Part shown: piece by piece, positions 17,434 to 25,341 of the stretch
Numbering within the stretch: the stretch's first letter is position 1
Layout of the letters: each line of letters opens with the position of its first letter
NCBI GenBank assembly: GCA_007135355.1
Contig: SLJA01000002.1
Location: 1 to 34,328 of the forward strand
Origin: Wenzhouxiangella sp.
Lineage (GTDB): Bacteria > Pseudomonadota > Gammaproteobacteria > Xanthomonadales > Wenzhouxiangellaceae
DNA length: 34,328 nt
Direction of reading: 5' to 3'
Program-made: the position numbers and the translations under genes
The notes under the pieces: model-generated
What the model was told of the DNA's origin: nothing
What the model saw: only the letters and a program-made list of their open reading frames with translations
Database searches by the model: none

Positions 17434-18336
17434 TCAGGGCTGCAAGAGCTCCGCATCAAGTGCGGAGAAGATTGCCGCCAGCTCTTCGAGAAAATCGTTC
17501 AATGCCGAGCTCTTGCGCCAAACCATGGCAATGGTGCGGCGTGGGGCCTGACCCTTGAACGGACGAATGACCAGATTTTCGGTTGGCGAAACCGGCGGCT
17601 TGATGGCCAGGGTGGGCAACAAGGTAATGCCGGTGTTGGCGGCCACCATCTGGCGCAGCGTTTCCATGCTGGTGGCATGGAAATCCAGTTGCTCATGCGC
17701 CCCGGCCAGTTGGCACACAGCCAGGGCTTGATCGCGCAGGCAGTGGCCGTCTTCCAGCAGCAGCAGCTCCTGGTCGGCCAGTTCGGTCAGGCTCAGGGCC
17801 TTGCGACGGCTTAACGGGTGGCCCTCGGGCATGGCGACCACGAAAGGTTCCTCGAACAGCTTGCGCGCAATCAATTGATCGCCGCCGGCCGGCAAGGCCA
17901 GAACAGCGGCATCCAGGCGTCCCTGTCCCAGCATCTCCAGCAGCTGCTCGGTTTTTTCCTCAAACAAACGCAGCTTCAACTTGGGGAAGCAATGACGGAT
18001 TCGCGGAATGACATGGGGCAACAGGTAAGGCGCCAGCGTCGGGAAAATCCCAAGTCGCAATAGACCCGAATGCGGGTCGCGTGAACGGCGAGCGACGGCT
18101 TTCATGGCCTCCACTTCGCTCAAGATCGTTCGGCAACGCTGCACGACCTCTTCGCCCACTCTTGTCAGCATCACTTGCCGCGGCAAGCGCTCGACCAGTT
18201 GGACATCCAGCTCCTCTTCCAGCTTCCGAATCTGTGTGCTCAAGGTCGGCTGGCTGACAAAACAGAGCTCGGCCGCCTTGCCGAAGTGGCGAACATCAGC
18301 CAGCGTGACCAGATATTGAAGGGCTCGAATGTTCAT
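17434..18336 (-). CDS. oxyR: Hydrogen peroxide sensor and LysR-type regulator OxyR
   Basis: A 300-residue LysR-family regulator. The N-terminal winged helix-turn-helix reads HFGKAAELCFVSQPTLSTQIRKLE in pieces across residues 17-40. The effector domain has the OxyR redox segment LLLEDGHCLRDQALAVC with Cys199 and Cys208, the same numbers as in E. coli OxyR. Oxidation by peroxide forms the disulfide that activates catalase, peroxiredoxin and related genes. No katG or ahpC flanks it. It lies 43 bp after the YfcC-like gene on the same strand and is probably co-transcribed with it, an unusual arrangement. Confidence 0.93.
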   Translation of the reverse strand: MNIRALQYLVTLADVRHFGKAAELCFVSQPTLSTQIRKLEEELDVQLVERLPRQVMLTRVGEEVVQRCRTILSEVEAMKAVARRSRDPHSGLLRLGIFPTLAPYLLPHVIPRIRHCFPKLKLRLFEEKTEQLLEMLGQGRLDAAVLALPAGGDQLIARKLFEEPFVVAMPEGHPLSRRKALSLTELADQELLLLEDGHCLRDQALAVCQLAGAHEQLDFHATSMETLRQMVAANTGITLLPTLAIKPPVSPTENLVIRPFKGQAPRRTIAMVWRKSSALNDFLEELAAIFSALDAELLQP

Positions 18337-18379
18337 GCTGCCGGCGGTGCCATCACTGTGGTCGTACTCAGCCCGCCTC

Positions 18380-19855
18380 TCATGAGTAGCCGATCAGCAC
18401 CGCGGTGCCGATGAATGCCAGGGACAGCGCGGTATACAGGCCAAGCACCGGCAGGATCCAGCGCGCCCAGACCGCCCAGTCGATGCGCGCCGCGCCCAGC
18501 ACTCCCATTAGCGTGGCCGAGGTCGGAATGATCAGATTGGTCAGGCTGTCGCCAAGCTGGAAGCACAACACCGTGACCTGGCGCTGGATGCCGACCAGAT
18601 CGCCCAGTGGTGCCATCAGCGGCATGGTCAGGGCGGCCTGGGCAGAGCCCGAGGGAACCAGGAAGTTGATCACGCTCTGGACGAAAAACATCAGCCAGGC
18701 CGAAACCATTTCCGGCAAATGCACCAGACCCGAGGCCAGGGTGAACAGAATGGTATTCATCACCGAAGGCTCGGCCGGATGGGTGCCGCCGAGCAGCAAT
18801 ACCAGTCCGGCCGCCATCCCCACCACCAGTACCGCCGGTACCAGTCCGGCCGCACCCTCGCGGAAAGCCTGGGCCTGAGCATTGGCGCTGAGACGGTTCG
18901 GGCCCGGCAACAAGTACAGCAGGCCAATGACCAGGCCCAGAGTGAAAAACTGGGCAGCGATTTCCGGGATGAAGTATTCATGCACGATCACGCCCCAGAT
19001 CACCCAGCCGATGCCGGCGACGATCAGCAGCAACGCCAGCCCATCGCGCGCGCCAAAATCAGCCTGCGCTTCGCTGCCAACCGGGCTGCCACGGAAATAG
19101 TCATCCGACTTAAAGCACGGTGAGCTCTCCGGCGAGCGGTACACCTTGCGCGCCCACCACAGCGTAATGGCGACGCCGACGGCCGTGAATACTGTCCATA
19201 TCAGCATGCGTAGCGGCGCGCCGCTGAACAGCGGCACATCGGCAATGCCCTGGGCGATGCCCACATTGAACGGGTTCATCCAGCTGGCGGCAAAACCCAC
19301 CCGTGAGGCAACAAAAGTGACCAGCACGGCGGTAATGGCGTCGTAACCCAGGCGCACGATGATCGGCGCCAGCAAGATCACGAAGGCGATGGTCTCCTCG
19401 CTCATGCCGAAGATCGCCCCGCCCAGTGAAAACAGGAAAAACAGCAGCGGAAGAACGACGATGGGGTCTCGTTCGGTGCGCTGGATCAGGGCGCGCACAC
19501 CGCGGTCGATGCAGCCGGTCTTCAGAATCACGCCAAAGGCGCCACCAACGAGCAGCAGAAACGCGATGATGCCAACCGCGGCGCTGGTCCGGGAACCCGA
19601 GCTCAAGCCCTCGAAGGGCGCGTTCAGAAAGCCGACGGCGTCTCTGTCGGCGTTGAACAAAGGCGTACCCGGGCTGCCGCTGCTGTCCACGCTGAAGCTG
19701 TCCAGCGCCACCGGCAGGGTGCGGCCCTGCTCATCCAGTTCAACCTCAAAGCTGCCGGCCGGCACGACAAAGCTGAGCACCGCCAGTGCCAGGGCGATCC
19801 AGAACAGGATCACCAGGGTGTCCGGCGCAGCGCCGAGCGCGGGTCTGGGGGTCAT
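18380..19855 (-). CDS. YfcC/DcuC-family membrane carrier
   Basis: A 491-residue polytopic protein with about 11-12 helices. The signature stretch GMSEETIAFVILLAPI (near residue 152) and the later GFAASWMNPFNVGIAQGIA segment are characteristic of the YfcC branch of the C4-dicarboxylate/DcuC-like superfamily. Substrates of the branch are poorly known; amino acids or carboxylates are likely. The start overlaps the stop of the AidB-like gene by 4 bp, so the two are coupled. A possible role is uptake or efflux of an acid that the AidB-like dehydrogenase handles, which is inference. Confidence 0.85.
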   Translation of the reverse strand: MTPRPALGAAPDTLVILFWIALALAVLSFVVPAGSFEVELDEQGRTLPVALDSFSVDSSGSPGTPLFNADRDAVGFLNAPFEGLSSGSRTSAAVGIIAFLLLVGGAFGVILKTGCIDRGVRALIQRTERDPIVVLPLLFFLFSLGGAIFGMSEETIAFVILLAPIIVRLGYDAITAVLVTFVASRVGFAASWMNPFNVGIAQGIADVPLFSGAPLRMLIWTVFTAVGVAITLWWARKVYRSPESSPCFKSDDYFRGSPVGSEAQADFGARDGLALLLIVAGIGWVIWGVIVHEYFIPEIAAQFFTLGLVIGLLYLLPGPNRLSANAQAQAFREGAAGLVPAVLVVGMAAGLVLLLGGTHPAEPSVMNTILFTLASGLVHLPEMVSAWLMFFVQSVINFLVPSGSAQAALTMPLMAPLGDLVGIQRQVTVLCFQLGDSLTNLIIPTSATLMGVLGAARIDWAVWARWILPVLGLYTALSLAFIGTAVLIGYS

Positions 19856-21519
19856 GCCGTCGCGCGCACGGGCAGCGCGCGTTCGATCATCGCGCTGTGG
19901 TCGCCCGCCGCCGGCAGGTTGCCGTACATCAACCCCGTTTGGTTGGCCAGTCTGCCGTGCACGAACAGATCAGCCAGAAATTGCTGCCCGGACGCCATCA
20001 GTACCGTTGCCTGCAGAGCCAGAGCCAGGGTTTCGACCAGATGCCGAGCCTGTGCCTGCGCCACGCCAGGCTGGGTTAGATCCTGCAGGCAGCGTTGCAG
20101 GGTGCTGCGCAGCCTGGGTGCGGCACTCAGCGCCGGCTCGACATAGGCGAGCAGGGCGTCGAGGCAGCGCGGTTCGCGCTTGAGCGCCCGCAGCACATCC
20201 AGGCACTGGATATTGCCCGAGCCTTCCCAGATGGCGTTGACCGGTGCTTCGCGGTACAGGCGTGGCAGAATGAACTCCTCCACGTAGCCGGCCCCGCCCA
20301 TGCATTCCTGAGCTTCGTTGATCATGCCCACCGCCCGCTTGCACACCCAGTACTTGGCCACCGGCGTGGCAATGCGCGCGATCAGTTCGGAAGCTTCGTC
20401 GCCGCGTTCGGCTTGTTCGAAACGCGCGGCCAGGTGCAGGGCCAGGCGCATCGCGGCTTCGGACTCCAGGGCCAGGTCGGCCAGTACGTTCATCATCAAG
20501 GGCTGACGCGCCAACGGCTGAGCGAAGGCTTCGCGTTGCGCGCAATGGTGCAGGGCCTGGGCTGCCGCCTGGCGCATCAGCGCGGCCGAACCGATGACGC
20601 AGTCCAGCCGGGTTTCGGCGACCATGCGGATGATCGTGGCCACGCCGCGGCCCGGCTCGCCGATCATCCGCGCCCAGGTGCCGGGATACTCAATTTCCGA
20701 TGATGCGTTGGAGAGATTGCCGAGCTTGTTCTTCAGTCGCTGGATATGGATCGGATTGACGCTGCCGTCGGGGCGAAAGCGCGGCACCAGGAAGCAGCTC
20801 AAGCCCTCGGGCGACTGAGCCAGGCTCAAAAAAGCGTCGGACATGGGCGCGGAACAAAACCACTTGTGGCCGATGAGTTCATAGGCCTGGCCTGGCCCTG
20901 CGGCGCCCAGCGGTCGGGCCCGGGTGGTGTTGGCGCGTACATCCGAGCCACCCTGTTTTTCCGTCATCGCCATGCCCAGGGTGACGCCGCGCTTGTCCGC
21001 GGCGGGCCTGAACGCCGGGTCGTACACGCCGGCCAGCACACGCGGCTCCCATTCGGCCGCAACCTCCGGCTGCGCGCGCAGGGTCGGGATGGCCGCATGG
21101 GTCATGGTGATCGGGCACATGGTGCCGGCTTCAAACTGGTTGTGCAGGTACATCAGTGCTGAACGCGCCACGCGGGCACCAGGCTGGCCGCTCCAGGTCA
21201 GCGTGCTCAGGCCATGGCCGATGCCGAGTTCCATCAGACGGTGATAGCTGGGATGGAAATCGACCTGGTCGACGCGCCGGCCATAGCGATCATGGGTGCG
21301 CAGCACCGGTTTGCAGGTATTGGCCGGCTCTCCCAGGGCCAGAATTTCCGAACCGGCTATGACGCCGTAGGCATTGAGCTGGTCGTCGAATGCGGCCGCG
21401 CCTTCATGCGCGACCGCCGCGCGCAGCGCGATATCGCCGGCATAGGCGTTGTAGTCCTGCAATGGCCCGGCCTGGTTGAAAACTTCATGGGTGGCAATTT
21501 GTGGTTGCGGTTTGTTCAT
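19852..21519 (-). CDS. aidB: AidB-like acyl-CoA dehydrogenase family protein
   Basis: A 555-residue flavoprotein close in length to E. coli AidB (~541). The motif MAMTEKQGGSDVRANTT is the AidB form of the acyl-CoA dehydrogenase FAD loop, and LYREAPVNAIWEGSGNIQCLD holds the C-terminal catalytic region. In E. coli AidB is induced in the Ada response, binds DNA and protects against alkylation. The frame is open to 21576, but the Met at 21519 (MNKPQPQIATHEVFNQ) matches AidB N-termini (thev.NQ). It leads a packed aidB-yfcC-oxyR cluster, divergent from the small lipoprotein gene. Confidence 0.88.
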   Translation of the reverse strand: MNKPQPQIATHEVFNQAGPLQDYNAYAGDIALRAAVAHEGAAAFDDQLNAYGVIAGSEILALGEPANTCKPVLRTHDRYGRRVDQVDFHPSYHRLMELGIGHGLSTLTWSGQPGARVARSALMYLHNQFEAGTMCPITMTHAAIPTLRAQPEVAAEWEPRVLAGVYDPAFRPAADKRGVTLGMAMTEKQGGSDVRANTTRARPLGAAGPGQAYELIGHKWFCSAPMSDAFLSLAQSPEGLSCFLVPRFRPDGSVNPIHIQRLKNKLGNLSNASSEIEYPGTWARMIGEPGRGVATIIRMVAETRLDCVIGSAALMRQAAAQALHHCAQREAFAQPLARQPLMMNVLADLALESEAAMRLALHLAARFEQAERGDEASELIARIATPVAKYWVCKRAVGMINEAQECMGGAGYVEEFILPRLYREAPVNAIWEGSGNIQCLDVLRALKREPRCLDALLAYVEPALSAAPRLRSTLQRCLQDLTQPGVAQAQARHLVETLALALQATVLMASGQQFLADLFVHGRLANQTGLMYGNLPAAGDHSAMIERALPVRATA

Positions 21520-21569
21520 GCCGCTTGATTGAATCTGGCGCTGAATGAGATCAACAGTATATCGACCTG

Positions 21570-21599
21570 GTGACAAACCCGAGCCCGGGCCGCTAGACT
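21570..21599 (+). promoter_or_regulatory. Candidate promoter of the small lipoprotein, with the start site at its ATG
   Basis: GTGACA (21570-21575) and TAGACT (21594-21599) are separated by 18 bp and match the sigma-70 -35 and -10 at 5/6 and 4/6 positions. Transcription would begin about 21606, the ATG of the lipoprotein, which has no purine-rich ribosome-binding site. A leaderless message is possible. Confidence 0.4.
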
Positions 21600-21605
21600 G
21601 CTTGT

Positions 21606-21788
21606 ATGGGAAAGCTGATCAGACTATTTGCGGTCGTGCTGATCCTGGCGGGTTGTTCCACCGATGCCGATGAGCCCGATCTGCTGGCGCCGCAGCGCGA
21701 GGCCATGGAGCGGGCTGACGACGTCGAGCGCGTGCTGCAGGAGGCAGCCGATCGTCAACGGCGGTTGATTGACCAGCACGACAGCTGA
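21606..21788 (+). CDS. Small lipoprotein with a charged helical tail
   Basis: A 60-residue protein with a signal peptide ending in the lipobox LAGC (Cys17), so a lipidated mature form of 44 residues is expected. Asp residues follow closely after the Cys (STDADEPD), but the +2 residue is Ser, which favours outer-membrane sorting. The rest is acidic and likely one amphipathic helix (PQREAMERADDVERVLQEAA). I know no specific family. It is monocistronic, faces the AidB-like gene head to head, and is followed by a strong hairpin. Confidence 0.7.
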   Translation: MGKLIRLFAVVLILAGCSTDADEPDLLAPQREAMERADDVERVLQEAADRQRRLIDQHDS

Positions 21789-21822
21789 GTCGGCCTTGGA
21801 TTGAGATGATGGTCAAGGTCTT

Positions 21823-21846
21823 GAGCCGGCCACGCTGGGCCGGCTC
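21823..21846. terminator. GC-rich hairpin between convergent genes
   Basis: GAGCCGGCC (21823-21831) and GGCCGGCTC (21838-21846) form a perfect 9-bp stem with a six-base loop, ACGCTG. It lies between the lipoprotein stop (21788) and the convergent S9 peptidase stop (21881). Neither side has a T-run, so it may need help or act as a transcript stabiliser. Confidence 0.5.
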
Positions 21847-21880
21847 GGGTCAGGTCTGACTGGGGCACCAGACTGGCAGC

Positions 21881-23842
21881 TCAGGGCTGCTCGAGACCCA
21901 GTACCTCGATCAGGAACAGGGTTTCGGCCTCGCGTTGAAAATCGCGATTGGACTGGCGCGCGAAGCCGTGCCCCTCGTCCAGGGCCAGCAGGTACCACGG
22001 ATCGCCGCCGGCTTCGCGCACGGCGGTGAGGATCTGCTCGGCCTCGGAGGCCGGCACGCGCGGATCGTTGGCGCCCTGGATGATGAACAGCGGCGCGGTG
22101 ATCCGGTGGGCGTTGTTAGACGGCGAGATCGACTCCAGGAACTCGCGAACTTCCGGAATCCGTTCATCACCGTATTCCACCCGACGCAAGTCCTGTCGAT
22201 AGCCGGCGGTGTTCTCGAGGAAGGTGACGAAATTGGAGATGCCGACGATGTTGATGCCGCCGGCCAGGCGGTCGGAGAAATGCATCAGGCTGGCCAGCAC
22301 CATGTAGCCACCGTAGGAGCCGCCGTAGACCACGACCCGGTTTTCGTCCAGGTCCGGTTGCTCGGCGATCCAGTCGAGCAGGGCGCCGATGTCGAAGACC
22401 GAGTTTTCGCGCAGGAATACGTTGTCAAGGTTCACAAACTCGTTGCCGTAGCCGCTCGAGCCGCGCACGTTCGGTACTGCCACGGCCGCGCCCAGTTCGT
22501 GGACCCAGTACATGAACGTCGAGCTGAATCCCGGTCGCGCCTGGGCTTCGGGGCCGCCGTGGATGGAGACGATGACCGGGTGCGGTCCGTCGCCTTCGGG
22601 CCGGTGGATGAAGGCGGGGATTTCCAGCCCGTCGAAACTCGTAAAGCTGATCAGTTCCGGCGGCTGGAAGCGCGATGTGTCCAGTCCGCCGACCTCGGAC
22701 TCGGTCCAGCGCACCAGTTCGCCGCTGTCCATTTCCAGCACCCAGGCGTCTCCCGGGGAGCCGGCGTAACTGTGGCTGAAGGCCAGGCGCTCGCCGTCCG
22801 GGCTGAAGCTCAAGCCCCCGATCAGTCCGGCCGGCAGCTGCGGCGCTTCCGGCCGCTCGCCGGTCTCCAGGTTCAGGAAATGCAGTTCGGCGATGCCGCC
22901 GGCGTTGATGGTGTAGGCCAGCAGGCTGCCGTCTGGCGACAGATCCATGGCTTGCACGTCCCAGGGGTGTTCGGACACCAGTGTCATTGCGCCGCTGTCC
23001 AGGTCGATGGTCTTGATGCGACGGAACTCGGCGTCGGCGTCGGTCACCACGAACAGCCGGCTGCCGTCTGCCGAGAAGCGCACGGCACCGTAGGCGACCT
23101 GCTGGTCCGGATTGATCTGCTCCATGTCGCCGCTGTCGAGGTCGAGCAGAAACAGGCGCGACTCATTGATGGAAATGTAGCGCGACAGCAGCAGGCGCGT
23201 GCCGTCGGGCGACCAGTCGGCCGGTACCGTCGTGCCCTCGGCCTGAACGAGCAGGCGGCGCGAGGCGGGGTCGGTGGGGTCGGCGACCCAGATCTTGTGG
23301 TTCGGCTCTTCCCAGGTGGTCGAAGCCCAGGCGACTTTCGCGCCGTCCGGCGACCAGCGCGCGCTCAGGTTGCGCGTGCCGCTTTCAGTGAACTGGATGC
23401 TGCGCGCGGTTGCCGGGTCGAACAAAAAGACCTGGAAGAACTCATCCCCTCCGACATCGCGGGTGAACATGAACTGTCCCGAGTCGTCGGGCCGTACGCT
23501 GGCCCCGCTGGTGCGCTCGTCGTAAAAGGTGATCTGGCGCCGCTTGCCCATGGGCTGGGCGACGTGGTGGATCTGGTTGGTCTCGCCGAAACGCGTGAGG
23601 ATGTAGATGCCGCCGTCGGGCGCGAAGTCTGAGAACGACGCCGAGCGTACATTCTGGAACTGGCGCAGGCGTTCGCGGATCCCCGGCGGGATTTCGGGGA
23701 TGTTTTCCATCACCAGGTTGCCCTGCTGGATGCGTTCAGGGCCCTGCTCGGCGACCGCCGCGGCGGTGAGCCCGCCAGACAGGGCGAGGGCCAGAACGCA
23801 GGCCGAAAGCGGGGCTGGGAACCATCTCTGGGTGTTTTTCAT
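21881..23842 (-). CDS. Secreted S9-family prolyl oligopeptidase-like peptidase
   Basis: A 653-residue exported serine peptidase. A signal peptide occupies about residues 1-31 (AAAVAEQ cleavage region). A beta-propeller of WD40-like TolB repeats, marked by repeated WSPDG/FSPDG/LSPDG motifs, fills about 65-385. The alpha/beta-hydrolase domain follows with the triad Ser509 (GGSYGGYM), Asp593 (GANDPRVP) and His625 (DEGHGF). It resembles acylaminoacyl or dipeptidyl peptidases that cut short peptides in the periplasm. It is the last of three minus-strand genes after yhbY and the Mth938-like gene, 45 bp behind the latter. Confidence 0.92.
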   Translation of the reverse strand: MKNTQRWFPAPLSACVLALALSGGLTAAAVAEQGPERIQQGNLVMENIPEIPPGIRERLRQFQNVRSASFSDFAPDGGIYILTRFGETNQIHHVAQPMGKRRQITFYDERTSGASVRPDDSGQFMFTRDVGGDEFFQVFLFDPATARSIQFTESGTRNLSARWSPDGAKVAWASTTWEEPNHKIWVADPTDPASRRLLVQAEGTTVPADWSPDGTRLLLSRYISINESRLFLLDLDSGDMEQINPDQQVAYGAVRFSADGSRLFVVTDADAEFRRIKTIDLDSGAMTLVSEHPWDVQAMDLSPDGSLLAYTINAGGIAELHFLNLETGERPEAPQLPAGLIGGLSFSPDGERLAFSHSYAGSPGDAWVLEMDSGELVRWTESEVGGLDTSRFQPPELISFTSFDGLEIPAFIHRPEGDGPHPVIVSIHGGPEAQARPGFSSTFMYWVHELGAAVAVPNVRGSSGYGNEFVNLDNVFLRENSVFDIGALLDWIAEQPDLDENRVVVYGGSYGGYMVLASLMHFSDRLAGGINIVGISNFVTFLENTAGYRQDLRRVEYGDERIPEVREFLESISPSNNAHRITAPLFIIQGANDPRVPASEAEQILTAVREAGGDPWYLLALDEGHGFARQSNRDFQREAETLFLIEVLGLEQP

Positions 23843-23887
23843 TGCTTGTCAAGTCTCGCTGTTGTGTGGCGCCGGGTCAGCGGCGGA

Positions 23888-24271
23888 TCAGGATTCGGCG
23901 CGCGGCAGGATCAGACCGGCAATGGCGCGCCGGTTTTCGCTCATCAGGATATTGAAAGTGCGGCAGGCGGCGGCCAGGGTCATCGTCTCAAGGCCAATTC
24001 CGCGCTCGAGGAACAAGCGCTGAACGCCGGGGTCGGGAAAGCCGGGACGGACGCCATGGCCGAGGATGACCAGTTCGGGTCCATGGTTCAGCAGGGGCGC
24101 GACCGTGGACTCGTCGAGATCCTCAAGCCTGTGCACCGGCCAGTCGTCGACCAGCAGTCGCGCACCCAGGATCAGGCTGCTGCGGTGGATGGACTCGTCA
24201 ATGGTCAGTTCGTGTTCGCCAACCCGTCGGATAAAGTGATACTGGCCGGGCCGGTGCTCGGTCAATTGCAT
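23888..24271 (-). CDS. Mth938-like (DUF498) domain protein
   Basis: A 127-residue cytoplasmic protein of the Xcc1710/Mth938 type. The core pattern LGARLLVDDWPV, then LVILGHGVRPGFPDPGVQRLFLERGIGLETMTLAAACRTFNILMSENR (in pieces from residue 68), is characteristic of the family. The family is linked to respiratory complex I assembly in mitochondria (NDUFAF3) and is of uncertain function in bacteria. It lies 34 bp downstream of yhbY. Confidence 0.85.
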   Translation of the reverse strand: MQLTEHRPGQYHFIRRVGEHELTIDESIHRSSLILGARLLVDDWPVHRLEDLDESTVAPLLNHGPELVILGHGVRPGFPDPGVQRLFLERGIGLETMTLAAACRTFNILMSENRRAIAGLILPRAES

Positions 24272-24305
24272 CTTCGAAATTCCAGGTCATTGCTCGGCTG
24301 CCAGG

Positions 24306-24599
24306 TCAGGCGGGCAGCGCGATTTTGGGCTTCTTCGGGTGGCGTCGATAGTAACAGGCCACTTGTCCAATCTGATGAACGAGTTCGGCGCGGAAGTCCT
24401 GCGTAATCTGGCTGATCCACTCTGTCCGCTGGTCTCGTTCGGCGCGCACTTTGACCTTGATCAGCTCATGGTGTTCCAGGGCCTGTTCGATTTCCGTGCG
24501 CACGTTCTCGCTCAAACCCTTGTCGGCCACGGTGACGACGGGTTTCAGGTTATGGGTCAATCCGCGCAAATAGCGGCGTTGGGTGTTGGTCAGGGGCAT
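24306..24599 (-). CDS. yhbY: Ribosome assembly RNA-binding protein YhbY
   Basis: A 97-residue CRM-domain RNA-binding protein involved in 50S subunit assembly. The N-terminal LTNTQRRYLRGLTHNLKPVV and the GLSENVRTEIEQALEHHELIKVKV stretch (in pieces) are the CRM core; the C-terminus ends in a basic RRHPKKPK. It is divergent from rlmE, as in E. coli. The 68-bp intergenic region must carry both promoters. Confidence 0.93.
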   Translation of the reverse strand: MPLTNTQRRYLRGLTHNLKPVVTVADKGLSENVRTEIEQALEHHELIKVKVRAERDQRTEWISQITQDFRAELVHQIGQVACYYRRHPKKPKIALPA

Positions 24600-24614
24600 G
24601 TCTTGAGTGGGTGA

Positions 24615-24659
24615 TAAGATGCCGATCAGTGTAACTGAAGGCTTCAGCGCTCAGAGGAG
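24615..24659 (+). promoter_or_regulatory. yhbY-rlmE divergent promoter region with a palindrome
   Basis: TAAGAT (24615-24620) may be the rlmE -10 box. CTGAAG-G-CTTCAG at 24635-24647 is a perfect 13-base palindrome just before the rlmE ribosome-binding site AGAGGAG (24653-24659), and would form a small hairpin in the rlmE leader. No clear -35 box is seen. Confidence 0.35.
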
Positions 24660-24667
24660 TCCGCCCC

Positions 24668-25273
24668 ATGTCGTCCCGGGCCTGGAAAACGCGGCAGCAG
24701 AACGATCCCTTCGTGCGCCGGGCACGGGATGAAGGGTATCGCGCCCGCGCGGCGTACAAGCTGCTGGAACTGGCCGATAAGGACAGCCTGTTCAAGAACG
24801 TTGGTGTCGTGGTCGATCTGGGTGCCGCGCCAGGTAGTTGGTCGCAGGTCGCCCGTCAGCAGCTAGGACCGGAGGCTCGGGTTGTGGCGTTGGACCTCCT
24901 GCCCATGGAACCCCTGCCCGGGGTGGTGTTCTTACAGGGGGATTTTCGCGAGGATGCGGTGCTGGCTGATCTTGAGCAGACTCTGGCCGGGCGCCGGGTC
25001 GACCTGGTGCTGTCGGACATGGCGCCGAATCTGTCCGGCATCGGGCCGGCTGATCAGGCGCGCAGCATCCATCTGGCCGAATTGGCGCTGGAATTTGCCC
25101 GCGAATGGCTGGCACCGAAGGGCGTTTGCGTGGTCAAAGTGTTTCAGGGTGAAGGGTTTGACGGCCTGCTCACCCGCTTCAGGCAATCATTCACGCGTGT
25201 CAAGGTGCGCAAGCCGGCGGCTTCGCGTTCCGAAAGCCGGGAAGTGTATCTGGTCGGCTCGCAGCCGGCCTGA
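24668..25273 (+). CDS. rlmE: 23S rRNA U2552 2'-O-ribose methyltransferase
   Basis: RlmE (FtsJ/RrmJ) methylates U2552 in the 50S A loop with S-adenosylmethionine. The product has 201 residues against ~209 in E. coli. The SAM pocket is VVDLGAAPGSWSQ (48-60). The K-D-K-E catalytic tetrad is in place: Lys31 (YKLLE), Asp117 (SDMAPN), Lys157 (VVKVFQ) and Glu192 (REVYLV). An AGAGGAG precedes the ATG by eight bases. It leads the block rlmE-ftsH-folP-glmM, conserved in gammaproteobacteria. Confidence 0.95.
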   Translation: MSSRAWKTRQQNDPFVRRARDEGYRARAAYKLLELADKDSLFKNVGVVVDLGAAPGSWSQVARQQLGPEARVVALDLLPMEPLPGVVFLQGDFREDAVLADLEQTLAGRRVDLVLSDMAPNLSGIGPADQARSIHLAELALEFAREWLAPKGVCVVKVFQGEGFDGLLTRFRQSFTRVKVRKPAASRSESREVYLVGSQPA

Positions 25274-25297
25274 AAAAAGAGCGTGCTCGCCCTCGCG

Positions 25298-25303
25298 TAC
25301 AAT
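25298..25303 (+). promoter_or_regulatory. Candidate ftsH -10 box
   Basis: TACAAT lies 38 bases before the TTG start of ftsH in the 68-bp gap after rlmE. The -35 region is A-rich (25272-25280) without a good match. A separate ftsH promoter within the rlmE operon is plausible. Confidence 0.35.
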
Positions 25304-25341
25304 GCAAGTTTGGGCCTAACCAAAGCTAACGGAGAAAGCTG

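Noticed and set aside
21935..23632. A 565-codon open frame on the plus strand opposite the S9 peptidase
   Set aside because: The peptidase on the other strand has a signal peptide and intact catalytic triad. The plus-strand frame shows no domain.
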